Positions 16,475 through 25,545 of a stretch of 64,000 nt of DNA are shown one piece after another. Both the position numbers and the translations under genes were made by a program. The stretch comes from Lachnospiraceae bacterium (GTDB lineage Bacteria; Bacillota; Clostridia; Lachnospirales; Lachnospiraceae). The notes under the pieces were generated by a model, which was not told the DNA's origin, searched no databases, and saw nothing but the letters and a program-made list of their open reading frames with translations. Where the stretch lies: the NCBI GenBank assembly GCA_022845955.1, contig AP025576.1, positions 3,410,001 through 3,474,000 of the forward strand. Direction: 5' to 3'. Position 1 is the first letter of the stretch. Every line of letters begins with the position of its first letter.

Positions 16475-16906
16475 ATGGAAAAAGATACATACGACAGAAA
16501 GGCCGCCGGTGAGCGGATCCGGGAAAAACGCAGACAGCTGGGAATCACCATGAGAGAAGCGGCAGAAAAGCTGGGGAGAGTACCGACCTATTATGCGGAT
16601 ATCGAACGCGGCAGCTGCGGAATGTCGGTGGAAACCATGATTGCCATATCCCGACTGTACCATATGTCCCTGGACTACCTGCTCCTTGGGGAAAAAGAAG
16701 ATAGGGAAGAAACGGAAGCCGCCGATACCTGCAAAGAGGAAACAGAAGCGGTATACCAGCTGCTGGGGCACATATCCAAAAAAGAACGGATGTATGCGGC
16801 TAAAGTGCTGCGGACATTTTTGATAGCATGCTGCGACGTGGGGACGGAAAAAGAAGAGGCTGGGAAAAATACGGCGGAAGGCCGGACGGGGAGCAATGGC
16901 TCATGA
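16475..16906 (+). CDS. XRE family transcriptional regulator
   Basis: 143 residues from ATG 16475 with GAAGGTGGG upstream. The Cro/CI-type helix-turn-helix covers residues about 10-65 (RIREKRRQLGITMREAAEKL, then YYADIERGS, ending in YLLLGE). The C-terminal part is acidic and then helical, perhaps for oligomerisation. It overlaps the next gene by ATGA, so it is made with CpsB and is probably the regulator of the capsule genes. The palindromic repeat at 16384-16411 is the best operator candidate. Confidence 0.88.
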   Translation: MEKDTYDRKAAGERIREKRRQLGITMREAAEKLGRVPTYYADIERGSCGMSVETMIAISRLYHMSLDYLLLGEKEDREETEAADTCKEETEAVYQLLGHISKKERMYAAKVLRTFLIACCDVGTEKEEAGKNTAEGRTGSNGS

Positions 16907-17634
16907 ACGGCTTTATCGACGTCCATTCCCATGTGCTGCCTCTGGTTGATGACGGAGCGGAGACAGTGGAAATGGCGCTGCTTATGTTGAAAATGGCTGC
17001 GGAGGAAGGAATTGGCACAATCATACTCACCCCTCATCAGAAAGCGGATCGAAGATGCGTCACCCCGGAAGGAATCCTGCGCAGAATGAAAGAACTGCAG
17101 GAAGCTGCCGATGCAGAAAAAATCCCCATACGGCTGTATCCGGGAAATGAAATATTCTACCGCCACGGACTTGCGGAACTGCTGGAACAGGGGAAAATTC
17201 GCACCCTTGCTGATTCCAGATATGTACTGATTGAGTTTTTTCCGGGAGAGGATTATGCCTATATACGGGATGCGCTCAGCAGAGTTGGCTCCTTTGGATA
17301 CCTGCCCGTGTTGGCACATGTGGAACGCTATGCCAATGTGATAAACCGGATAGAAAAGGTCCGTGGCCTGAAAGAGGATACCGGCTGCTATCTGCAGGTG
17401 AATGCTGCAAGCGTGACCGGGGAGTATGGGCTTACAACAAAAAACGTAGCTAAAAAGCTTTTAAAAGAGGAATTGGCAGACTTTATTGCAACGGATGCTC
17501 ACAGAAGTCAGGGAAAACGCAGCCCGCAGATAAAGGCCTGTGCAGAATGGGTGAAGAAAAAACTGGGCGAGGAACGGATGGAACAAATCTTCTATGAAAA
17601 TCCCATGGCCTTGCTGGCGGACAGGATTATCTGA
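16903..17634 (+). CDS. cpsB: CpsB/YwqE-type manganese-dependent tyrosine phosphatase
   Basis: 243 residues. The PHP fold is shown by FIDVHSHVLPLVDDGA at the N-terminus, ILTPH near residue 45, the PGNEIFY strand, LAHVERY and ATDAHRS, which together supply the metal-binding His, Asp and Glu residues. It removes phosphate from the tyrosine tail of the BY-kinase encoded 1.1 kb downstream, controlling polymer length or export. The start at 16903 overlaps the XRE stop; a longer frame begins inside the regulator gene and lacks family likeness. Confidence 0.92.
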   Translation: MNGFIDVHSHVLPLVDDGAETVEMALLMLKMAAEEGIGTIILTPHQKADRRCVTPEGILRRMKELQEAADAEKIPIRLYPGNEIFYRHGLAELLEQGKIRTLADSRYVLIEFFPGEDYAYIRDALSRVGSFGYLPVLAHVERYANVINRIEKVRGLKEDTGCYLQVNAASVTGEYGLTTKNVAKKLLKEELADFIATDAHRSQGKRSPQIKACAEWVKKKLGEERMEQIFYENPMALLADRII

Positions 17635-17702
17635 AATATGGGGGAAGCATCCCTTCTTAATGGCCCGCTATTGCGAGGGTACAAAACCAATAGGAATGCA
17701 GA

Positions 17703-18473
17703 ATGGAGAACACAAAAAGGATGGAAGAAAATACAATGCAGCAGACAGATGAAATAGAAATTGATTTGTGGGAAATCTGCCTGGTGCTGGTACACAATCT
17801 GGCATTGATTGTTTCCATAGGAATTATGGCAGCGCTTGGTACCTTTCTGGTCACACAGATTCTTGTTACACCCATATACGAATCCACCACTAAAATTTAT
17901 ATTCTGAACAAACAGGAAAACAATGCGGTGACCTATTCCGATATCCAGCTGGGAACCCAGCTGACGAAGGACTACGCAGAACTTATTCAGAGCCGTTTTG
18001 TGCTGGAAGAAGTGGTACAGGGAATGGGATTGGATTTGAGTTATGAAGAAATGAAGAAAAAGGTGGAGGTGACGACTCCCACGGATACCCGGATCCTGGC
18101 AATTACGGTCAATGATGCCGATCCGGTGAGGGCGATGCAGCTGGCGAATGCCATCCGGGAAGCCGCTGCGGTACACATTATGAACGTGATGGATATCCAG
18201 GCGGTGAATGTGTCGGAGACTGCAAATATGCCGATGAAGAAAGCAAGCCCCAGTGTGCTGAAGAATACATTTATTGGCGGTGCACTCGGTGTTTTTCTGA
18301 TGATTGCAATTGTGCTGGTGCGTTTCCTGATGGATGATACCGTAAAGACGCCAGAAGATGTGGAGAAATATCTGCAGCTTTCCACCCTGGCGGTAATCCC
18401 GTTAAATGAAGGAGAGACAGAGGCGAAGAAGAAAAAGAAAAGAGTGAAGAGAAGCGTTCTGTCCGGCAAGTAG
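17703..18473 (+). CDS. Wzz-like chain-length / BY-kinase activator membrane protein
   Basis: 256 residues with two membrane segments, about 35-57 and 180-203, enclosing an extracytoplasmic domain. The segment TPIYESTTKIYILN and the Pro-rich MPMKKASPSVLKN before the second membrane helix match YveK/CapA-type activators of Gram-positive polysaccharide kinases. It would dock the kinase at the membrane and set chain length. Preceded by a weak TAGGAA ribosome site; an in-frame ATG at 17721 is an alternative start. Confidence 0.88.
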   Translation: MENTKRMEENTMQQTDEIEIDLWEICLVLVHNLALIVSIGIMAALGTFLVTQILVTPIYESTTKIYILNKQENNAVTYSDIQLGTQLTKDYAELIQSRFVLEEVVQGMGLDLSYEEMKKKVEVTTPTDTRILAITVNDADPVRAMQLANAIREAAAVHIMNVMDIQAVNVSETANMPMKKASPSVLKNTFIGGALGVFLMIAIVLVRFLMDDTVKTPEDVEKYLQLSTLAVIPLNEGETEAKKKKKRVKRSVLSGK

Positions 18474-18588
18474 CACCATAATGGTATCTGGCAGCGGGAG
18501 AATTGGGATGACGGGCAGGAAAGAGTACCGAAGGAGCGGTTACTTTTCTGCTGTTGTCATGTCAAGAAACAAAAAAGAGGGAACTGTG

Positions 18589-18691
18589 AAATTATAGATC
18601 CCACGGCCTGCCGGGAAATTTATGACCCCCAAGCCAGCTGCCGGATGGATGGGATCAAATGTCCGTTTGTTCCGCTGTTCGCAGGAATAAA
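18589..18691. repeat. Non-coding repeat region between wzz-like and BY-kinase genes
   Basis: The 269-base gap 18474-18742 has no gene. It holds two imperfect tandem units, AAATTATAGATCCCACGGCC (from 18589) and AAATTTATGACCCCCAAGCC (from 18616), each running into a CTGCCGG segment, and then the 19-base element at 18673-18691 shared with 9734-9752. It looks like a dispersed intergenic element. It would also separate expression of the kinase from the genes before it. Confidence 0.4.
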
Positions 18692-18742
18692 TATAGACAG
18701 GGCACAAAGAGGAACAACAGATAAAGGAGTAAGGGAAAAACC

Positions 18743-19669
18743 ATGCAGACAGTAACATTTAATGCCATAGAAAAACTGGATTTTCGGACTAAGGAGAGTT
18801 ATAAAACCCTGCGGACCAATCTGGAATTTTCGGGAAAGGACAGAAGAGTGATATCGGTGACAAGCAGCACTCCCAATGAAGGAAAAACGAGTGTGTCCTT
18901 CCAGCTGGCCATGTCTATTGCGGAGGGCGGGAAAAAGGTTATCCTGGTGGATGCGGATCTTCGGAAATCCGTATTAAAGGGACGTTACAAGAGTAACGCC
19001 TCCCGGCATGGGCTGTCCCACTATCTGAGCGGCCAGGCATCAATATCGGATATATCCTGCAAAACCAATATCCCTGATTTTTATGTCATTTTCTCCGGAC
19101 CGGTACCGCCGAACCCCAGCGAACTGCTTGGGAATGATGCCTTCCGGCTTCTGCTGGAATATCTGCGCAAGGAATATGACTATGTGATTGTGGATACGCC
19201 GCCTTTGGGTAGTGTGATTGACGGTGCGGTGGCCGCGCAGCATTGCGATGGGACGGTTATCGTCATAGAGAGCGGGGCTATCAGCTATAAATTTGCGCAG
19301 AAGGTGAAGGAGCAGCTGGAGAAGGTGGACTGCCGGATCCTGGGGGTGATCCTGAATAAGGTGAATATGAGCGGCAAGGGATATTACGGCGCTTATTATG
19401 GAAAATATTACGGGAAATATTATGGGAAGTATTATGGAAATTATGAAGAGGGCGGGCTGCATGCGGCGGTGGTGCAGAAGGGACCCAAGGGTGCTAAGGC
19501 GGTGAAAGGTGATGCCAGTGAGCGTTCCCATGAGACGAAAAACAGTTCGGAGTCCGGGAAAGAGAAGGCGGCGGAAGAAAGCAGGATCCCGGATGACGAT
19601 ATGATCCAGCTGGATATGGACATGGTGCAGCTGGCTGAGGATACGGAACCGATAGAAGAACTGGAATAA
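18743..19669 (+). CDS. cpsD: CpsD/CapB-type bacterial tyrosine kinase (BY-kinase)
   Basis: 308 residues. The P-loop STPNEGKTSVSF, the second Walker motif ILVDADLRK and Walker B VIVDTPP mark the BY-kinase fold. The autophosphorylation cluster is a run of YYGK repeats (about residues 213-234) with ten or more tyrosines. Unusually, about 75 residues follow the cluster, rich in Lys, Glu and Asp; most kinases end at the tyrosines. It works with the Wzz-like protein and is reset by CpsB. Confidence 0.92.
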   Translation: MQTVTFNAIEKLDFRTKESYKTLRTNLEFSGKDRRVISVTSSTPNEGKTSVSFQLAMSIAEGGKKVILVDADLRKSVLKGRYKSNASRHGLSHYLSGQASISDISCKTNIPDFYVIFSGPVPPNPSELLGNDAFRLLLEYLRKEYDYVIVDTPPLGSVIDGAVAAQHCDGTVIVIESGAISYKFAQKVKEQLEKVDCRILGVILNKVNMSGKGYYGAYYGKYYGKYYGKYYGNYEEGGLHAAVVQKGPKGAKAVKGDASERSHETKNSSESGKEKAAEESRIPDDDMIQLDMDMVQLAEDTEPIEELE

Positions 19670-19683
19670 AGGGAGGCGGGAAG

Positions 19684-20505
19684 ATGGATATAAAAAGAAT
19701 CGTATTCATAATCGGAGGGATAGATATCGTCCTCCTGGCCGTGTGTCTGTTTCTGTATTTGGGGAAAGACAGGACGCCGCCGGTGATTTCTTTTGGAGAG
19801 AATCCGGTGAGTTATGAAGAGGGGATGGATGAGGAGCTGCTGCTGCAGGGGGTAACCGCTGTGGATGAAAAGGACGGGGATGTGAGCGACAGCCTGCTGG
19901 TGGAGAAGATAGCGGGTACGAACGGGAAAGAAGTGATAGTGACTTATGTGGCGAGGGACAGTGCGAATAACGTGGGGAAGGGTTCCCGGATGTTTTCGGT
20001 GATGGAGACAAGCCAGGGAGACAATGTGCGGCCAGCCGCAGGAGAAGGGCTGGAAGAGGGAAATAAGACAGAGGAAAGTGGAATAACCGAACCGGAGACG
20101 GAGGGCGAAAGGGAAAGCACCTCTGATGAAGAAACGGATAGGGATGGGGAAGAAGACGGGGAAAAAACCGGTGGAGAGAATGCGGGGGAGGATGCAAGAC
20201 AGGATGAGCCGGCAGAACGGGAGGAAGAACCGCAGGCCGGGCCGAATCCGGTGCTGGTGATGAACGGGGATGTGATAAATACGAAAATGGGTACGGCCCC
20301 GAACTGGGGGCAGGTGATAGCGGTGATGTCGGATGATAAGGATGACTATAATACGCTTTATAATAATTTGAAGCTGGAAGGGCATGTGGATTTGAATGCG
20401 GCGGGAGAGTATCCGGTGACGTTGTATACGGTGGATTCGGATGGGAACCGGTCAGAGGTACGGGAGTTGGTGGTGAGGGTGGAAGTAGAAGATGGATACA
20501 GATGA
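19684..20505 (+). CDS. Membrane-anchored protein with two Ig-like (DUF5011-type) domains
   Basis: 273 residues: one N-terminal membrane helix (about 5-27), then an Ig-like domain (TPPVISF, GVTAVDEKDGDVSDS, VTYVARDSANNVGK), an acidic low-complexity linker (about 115-185) and a second shorter Ig-like domain ending in LYTVDSDGNRSEVREL. The orientation puts both domains outside the cell. It starts 15 bases after the kinase gene and is the last moderate-GC gene before the AT-rich cluster. Role unknown; attachment of polymer to the surface or cell-wall binding are possible. Confidence 0.75.
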   Translation: MDIKRIVFIIGGIDIVLLAVCLFLYLGKDRTPPVISFGENPVSYEEGMDEELLLQGVTAVDEKDGDVSDSLLVEKIAGTNGKEVIVTYVARDSANNVGKGSRMFSVMETSQGDNVRPAAGEGLEEGNKTEESGITEPETEGERESTSDEETDRDGEEDGEKTGGENAGEDARQDEPAEREEEPQAGPNPVLVMNGDVINTKMGTAPNWGQVIAVMSDDKDDYNTLYNNLKLEGHVDLNAAGEYPVTLYTVDSDGNRSEVRELVVRVEVEDGYR

Positions 20506-20983
20506 ACTTATAGATAAAGCTTGATATGAAGTAACATTTTTCTTGTATAAAGACGAACTGATGAACTGATTATAATAGTTATGATACATAGAACAAATGA
20601 GAATACGTACATACTGTGAGTAGCTAGAGGAGTGCATTGTCAAAAAAGATTACACAATGGTGGTATCGAAAAACATATATGATTGCTACGTTTCTTTAAT
20701 AAATCATAAGGTTTATACAATGAATATCTTTGGTGAAATAATAGAAATTTTCAATGATAGAAAGTCATATATCCAGGATGATTACATAGAAAGTTCCTGA
20801 CAAAAAAGGATTTGAATAATTACACAAATAATTTATTGGTTTGCTTTAAGGAATACATATGTAGTTGTACTTTAACATGTATGACAAAAAGAAGATGTTT
20901 TGTATATTTTGTTGTTACGAATACAGTATAAGGGTTGATATGAATCACATACTAAGCAAAATATAAAATGAGAGGGATATAGT
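20506..20983 (+). other. Intergenic junction into the AT-rich cluster
   Basis: GC falls sharply here. The only open frame with a start is 47 codons (20657-20800, beginning MVVSKNIYDCYV), without recognisable family or ribosome site. The rest looks like decayed sequence. This is where a priming sugar-phosphate transferase would often be found, but none of its motifs are visible. A promoter for ugd must lie near the right end, though none could be fixed by eye. Confidence 0.5.
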
Positions 20984-22231
20984 ATGAGTGAAATAAAAAT
21001 CGCCATTGCGGGCACTGGATACGTAGGCCTAAGTCTTGCGGTCCTACTAGCACAACACAATTATGTGATTGCAGTGGATGTGGTACCGGAGAGGGTAGAA
21101 CTTATTAATAAGAAGAAATCCACTATTCAAGATGAATATATAGAAAAATATCTAGCAGAAAAAGATCTTGACTTGATGGCAACATTGGACGCGAAAGCCG
21201 CTTATGCTGATGCCAAATTTGTGGTCATCGCAACCCCGACAAACTATGATCAAATCACACACTATTTTGACACTTCTGCTGTCGAAACGGTAATTAAGTT
21301 GGTTCAAGAGATTAACCCGAAGGCTATCATGATTATCAAATCGACGATTCCAGTTGGCTTTACACAGTCCGTTAGGGAAAAGTATCACAGTGAGAATATT
21401 ATTTTTAGCCCAGAATTCTTAAGAGAATCTAAAGCCTTATATGACAATCTATATCCGTCACGTATCATCGTGGGTACCGATATGGAAAATCAGAGACTAA
21501 TCGATGCTGCCCATGAATTTGCGGATTTACTTGTTGAAGGAGCAGTTAAGGAGAGTATAGAGACATTGTTTATGAACTTTACTGAGGCTGAAGCCGTCAA
21601 ACTGTTTGCCAACACCTATCTGGCACTACGTGTGGCGTACTTCAACGAGTTGGATACTTATGCTGAAATAAAGGGCTTGAATTCCCGACAGATCATTCAA
21701 GGTGTTTGTCTTGATCCTCGAATTGGAACTCATTATAATAATCCCTCCTTTGGGTATGGTGGATACTGTCTGCCGAAAGATACAAAGCAACTGTTGGCAA
21801 ATTATGAGGATGTACCTGAAAAATTGATGGGAGCGATCGTAGAGAGTAACCGAACTAGGAAAGATTATATTGCAGATCGTATTCTGAAGGTGGCAGGATA
21901 TTACGATAATTATGCTCATGGGGATTATAAAGTAGATGTGGAAAAAAACTGCGTAATTGGTGTATACAGACTGACCATGAAGAGCAATAGCGATAACTTC
22001 CGCCAGAGTTCTATCCAGGGTGTTATGAAGCGCATTAAGGCAAAAGGGGCAACTGTGATAATTTACGAACCGACGTTGAAAGATGGCGAGACTTTCTTTG
22101 GAAGTAAAGCAGTCAATGATCTGGAGAAGTTTAAAAAACAGAGCCAGGCGATTATTGCGAATAGATATGACTCTTGTCTGGATGATGTTAGAGACAAGGT
22201 TTACACTAGAGATATTTACCAGAGGGATTAA
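20984..22231 (+). CDS. ugd: UDP-glucose 6-dehydrogenase
   Basis: 415 residues. Oxidises UDP-glucose to UDP-glucuronate with two NAD. The N-terminus [20 protein letters not shown] is the Rossmann loop; [19 protein letters not shown] and [14 protein letters not shown] with the catalytic Cys follow in the expected order. It supplies glucuronic acid for the polymer, matching the Alg13/14-like pair downstream, since relatives of that pair often transfer hexoses or glucuronate. AGAGGGATATAG precedes the ATG. Confidence 0.95.
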   Translation: MSEIKIAIAGTGYVGLSLAVLLAQHNYVIAVDVVPERVELINKKKSTIQDEYIEKYLAEKDLDLMATLDAKAAYADAKFVVIATPTNYDQITHYFDTSAVETVIKLVQEINPKAIMIIKSTIPVGFTQSVREKYHSENIIFSPEFLRESKALYDNLYPSRIIVGTDMENQRLIDAAHEFADLLVEGAVKESIETLFMNFTEAEAVKLFANTYLALRVAYFNELDTYAEIKGLNSRQIIQGVCLDPRIGTHYNNPSFGYGGYCLPKDTKQLLANYEDVPEKLMGAIVESNRTRKDYIADRILKVAGYYDNYAHGDYKVDVEKNCVIGVYRLTMKSNSDNFRQSSIQGVMKRIKAKGATVIIYEPTLKDGETFFGSKAVNDLEKFKKQSQAIIANRYDSCLDDVRDKVYTRDIYQRD

Positions 22232-22251
22232 TTCGCAAGGGTGGATAGATT

Positions 22252-22716
22252 ATGAAGAGATTAAAGATATGTCTTGCGGCTTCTTCAGGCGGACACTTTG
22301 AACAGCTGTTGATGTTAAAACCGTTATTGAAAGAATATGATGGCTTTTTCTTGACTGAGAGAACTACTTATAAAGCCCAAGTAAAAGGTGCCAAAATGAA
22401 GTATGTGCTGCAAGTAAACCGAGAGGAAAAGTTATGTTGGTTTAAGTTGCTTGTAAATGCATTTCTTTCATTAGGGATCTACATTTTTGAACGTCCAAAT
22501 GTGATTGTCTGCACCGGCGTTCTTGCTATGATACCTATGTGTATGCTTGTAAAACTATTTGGTGGTAAAGTTATTTACATAGAGTCCTTTGCAAAAATAA
22601 CGTCCCCGACGAAAACTGGAAAACTGATTTATAAATTTGCAGATAAATTTTATGTGCAATGGGAAAGTATGAAAGTTTTCTATCCAAAAGCAGAGTGTTT
22701 AGGCGGGATCTATTAA
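22252..22716 (+). CDS. Alg14/PssD-type membrane partner of a split glycosyltransferase
   Basis: 154 residues. The ASSGGHFEQLLML start is the hallmark of Alg14-like proteins, and a membrane segment lies near residues 65-80. The protein anchors and helps form the active site with the Alg13-like partner encoded 25 bases downstream. The pair transfers one sugar from a nucleotide donor to the lipid-linked intermediate on the cytoplasmic side. Confidence 0.88.
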   Translation: MKRLKICLAASSGGHFEQLLMLKPLLKEYDGFFLTERTTYKAQVKGAKMKYVLQVNREEKLCWFKLLVNAFLSLGIYIFERPNVIVCTGVLAMIPMCMLVKLFGGKVIYIESFAKITSPTKTGKLIYKFADKFYVQWESMKVFYPKAECLGGIY

Positions 22717-22741
22717 AGTTAGTGCATGACGAGGAAAATAC

Positions 22742-23254
22742 ATGATTTTTATTACAGTTGGATCGCAGAAGTTTCAGTTTAACAGATTGCTAAAGGCAGT
22801 AGATGAACTGGTTGCAAATGGTGAGATAACAGATGAAGTGTTTGCGCAGTCTGGGGTGTGTGAATATGTTCCTGTTCATTATGAGTATAAGCCTTTTTTG
22901 AATCGAGATGAATTTAAAAGTATGATGGATAAGGCATTTATTGTAATAACTCATGGTGGTACGGGGGCAATTATTGGTGCAATAAAGTATGGTAAAAAAG
23001 TAATTGCTGTCCCTAGATTGAAAAAATATGGCGAGCATGTGGATGACCATCAGTTACAACTTATCTCAGAATTTACAAAGGGCAATTTTATTAGCAGTTG
23101 TGAGAACTTAAGTGAATTGGGTAAATGTCTTAAAGAATTAGATGAAAAAGAATTTACAGTCTACCATTCCAATACAGAAAAGTATTTAGTCAGTATTAGT
23201 AAATATATAAATAAAGAATTAATTTTTGAAAAAGAAAATTCTGAAGATATTTAA
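22742..23254 (+). CDS. Alg13/PssE-type catalytic half of a split glycosyltransferase
   Basis: 170 residues, matching the C-terminal half of GT28 enzymes. It begins MIFITVGSQKFQFNRLLKAV and has VITHGGTGAIIGAIKYGKKV, the nucleotide-sugar binding turn. Found as a pair with the Alg14-like gene. Donor sugar not determined. Confidence 0.88.
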   Translation: MIFITVGSQKFQFNRLLKAVDELVANGEITDEVFAQSGVCEYVPVHYEYKPFLNRDEFKSMMDKAFIVITHGGTGAIIGAIKYGKKVIAVPRLKKYGEHVDDHQLQLISEFTKGNFISSCENLSELGKCLKELDEKEFTVYHSNTEKYLVSISKYINKELIFEKENSEDI

Positions 23255-23275
23255 TACGCAGAAAGGAAATAAAAA

Positions 23276-24145
23276 GTGAGGATAAGGGCAATTATTCGAT
23301 TAGCGATCAATCAAGTAGCAATCTTAGTTGGTCCTGAAGCTATATTAAAAATAGAGGCCAAGGTACGTTTCGGAAAAAAATTAAATCTAGATAATCCCAA
23401 AACATTATCTGACAAAATATGTTATATGGAATTTCGGGATACAGATCCATTAGTTGAAAAGTGTTCGGATAAATATGAAGTTCGAAACTATGTGAAATCA
23501 AAAGGCCTGGAGTATTTATTAGTTCCTCTAATTGGGGATGTTTACGAAAGTGAAAAAGAGATTGACTTCAGAAGTTTGCCCAACAAATTCGTGTTAAAGG
23601 CAACAAATGGATGTCAAATGAATTTGGTTTGCGATAATAAGGAAGAATTGAATGTTAATAAAGCTAAAAAAATTATAAATAGTTGGATCCGTAATGGCTT
23701 TAATCGGGATGTTCAAGAACCACATTATAAGAATATAAAGCATAGAATTATTTGCGAACAATTCTTAGATGGAGTAGACGCAATTGTGGATTATAAAATC
23801 CACTGTCTTAATGGTAATCCTGTTTTTATTCTTGTATGCAGTGAACGATGCAACGGATTAAAATTGAATGTATATGATTTGAAATGGCAACCAATAGATG
23901 CAATCTGTGGCAAACACAAAAATGATAAGGAAATAAAAAAACCGACTCATTTATCAGATATGTTGGAGGTATCAAAAAAATTATCCAAGGATTTTCGTTT
24001 TGTCCGAGTTGATTTATATCAAATTGAGGAGAAAGTGTATTTCGGTGAATTGACTTTTACGCCAGATGGCGGTATGCTTTCCTATTTTACTGGTGAATTC
24101 GATAAAAAAATGGGTAGTATTCTTTCTTTGGAGGAAAGAAAATGA
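23276..24145 (+). CDS. TupA-like ATP-grasp protein
   Basis: 289 residues starting at GTG with AAAGGAAAT upstream. Features of the TupA-like ATP-grasp family are visible: NPKTLSDKICYMEFRD near residue 40, DKYEVRNYV, FVLKATNGCQMN, and GELTFTPDGGM near the end. Members attach an amino acid or similar group to polysaccharides by ATP-dependent ligation; a few are annotated as glycosyltransferases. The next gene begins inside its stop codon (ATGA), so the two are coupled. Confidence 0.82.
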   Translation: MRIRAIIRLAINQVAILVGPEAILKIEAKVRFGKKLNLDNPKTLSDKICYMEFRDTDPLVEKCSDKYEVRNYVKSKGLEYLLVPLIGDVYESEKEIDFRSLPNKFVLKATNGCQMNLVCDNKEELNVNKAKKIINSWIRNGFNRDVQEPHYKNIKHRIICEQFLDGVDAIVDYKIHCLNGNPVFILVCSERCNGLKLNVYDLKWQPIDAICGKHKNDKEIKKPTHLSDMLEVSKKLSKDFRFVRVDLYQIEEKVYFGELTFTPDGGMLSYFTGEFDKKMGSILSLEERK

Positions 24146-25497
24146 GTGAAGTATATTTATACACAAGAGTAAACTATGATAAGGAAGTAATCAAAGCACA
24201 TATTCTAAATAGTGGAGTATTAAAAACAATATTATCCACTGATACAGTAGTTGTTAAACCTAATTTCGTTCAAGAATCTAGGGTTCAAGATGGAGACTGG
24301 GAATATGTTATAACACATCCTATAATTATTACATCAGTTATAGAACTTTTGACTGATATTCTCAAAAATCCTGGAAAAATAATTATAGCGGATGCACCTA
24401 TGACAGGAGCTTCTTTTTCGAAAATACTTAATCATATGCCTATTGATGAATGGAAAAAATACTGTTTAGACAGAGAAGTATCTATTGAGATTATTGATTT
24501 GAGAGACGAAGAATGGAAAATGGCTTCCAACGGGATTATTCTTTCACGCAAAAAACTGCCTGGAGATCCTTCCGGAAATGTTATAGCTAATCTGAGAAAT
24601 GATAATAGTGAGTTCTTTAACAAGCCAGTAACAAAACAGCTTTTATATGGAGCTGACTATGACATAAAGGAAACTAATAAGGCCCATAATGGCGTTGATA
24701 ATATTTATTGTGTTTCCAGAACTGTTATTGACGCAGATGTACTGATAAATCTACCGAAATTAAAAACACATAGAAAAGCTGGAATTACATGTTGTCTTAA
24801 AAATTTGGTAGGAATTAATACAAATAAAAATTTGTTACCACATCATACAATTGGAACTCCTAAAGTCGGAGGTGATCAGTTTGAATCAAGTTCTTCGAGT
24901 GCAGCTCTCGAAAGTAAGTTGACTATAATTGCGAAGCAGGTGATTGTAAAATTTAAATGCCTGTCTCCAATATTAGTCCCGTTAAAAAAAATTGCCGTGT
25001 TCGTATGGGGGAATAGCAAAAAAACGGCTAGAAGTGGTGGCTGGTATGGAAACGACACACTATGGCGCATGATTTTGGATCTCAATAAAGTGATGTATTA
25101 TCTAAACGGGGATGGTACATTACGTGATGATAATTGTAAATCCAAGAAACGATATATCGGTATTGTTGATGGAATTTATGGAGGACAAGGTAATGGACCG
25201 TTAGAATCTGAAATTATAAAAGCAGGTGTCCTAATTTGTGGAACAGATCCGGTTGAAATTGATTGTGTAGCGGCAAAAATAATGGGATTCGACTATAAAA
25301 AAATACCGCAACTTATACATGCATTTGAAATAAAAAATTATCCTATAACTTCATCCGAATACAAAGACATCATATGTATTCAAAATGGAGAAGATAATAT
25401 CGCATTAAAAGACTATTGCAAATATGATAAGAAGCCGTGGCTAGCTGCAACGGGATGGCAAAATCATATTGAGATTAAGGCCGATTTTAAGACTTAA
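24142..25497 (+). CDS. DUF362 domain protein
   Basis: 451 residues. Blocks VVVKPNFV near residue 35, DVLINLPKLKTHRKAGITCC and LKNLVGIN in the middle, and GTDPVEIDCVAAKIMGFD near the end define DUF362. Members are often linked to iron-sulfur proteins, but no ferredoxin cysteine set is present here. It is coupled to the ATP-grasp gene by an ATGA overlap, suggesting one biochemical step. Together with the FrhB-type proteins further on it gives this cluster an odd redox flavour. True function unknown. Confidence 0.78.
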   Translation: MSEVYLYTRVNYDKEVIKAHILNSGVLKTILSTDTVVVKPNFVQESRVQDGDWEYVITHPIIITSVIELLTDILKNPGKIIIADAPMTGASFSKILNHMPIDEWKKYCLDREVSIEIIDLRDEEWKMASNGIILSRKKLPGDPSGNVIANLRNDNSEFFNKPVTKQLLYGADYDIKETNKAHNGVDNIYCVSRTVIDADVLINLPKLKTHRKAGITCCLKNLVGINTNKNLLPHHTIGTPKVGGDQFESSSSSAALESKLTIIAKQVIVKFKCLSPILVPLKKIAVFVWGNSKKTARSGGWYGNDTLWRMILDLNKVMYYLNGDGTLRDDNCKSKKRYIGIVDGIYGGQGNGPLESEIIKAGVLICGTDPVEIDCVAAKIMGFDYKKIPQLIHAFEIKNYPITSSEYKDIICIQNGEDNIALKDYCKYDKKPWLAATGWQNHIEIKADFKT

Positions 25498-25545
25498 CAT
25501 TCCGTAGCGGAGTTTTACTATTAGGTGGAAAGTTGGAGTAATAGC

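Noticed and set aside
14754..16906. Integrase and XRE genes as a prophage or integrative element remnant
   Set aside because: No other phage, conjugation or replication genes are present, and the XRE gene is translationally coupled to cpsB; a local switch or regulator role is more likely, though an old element origin cannot be excluded.
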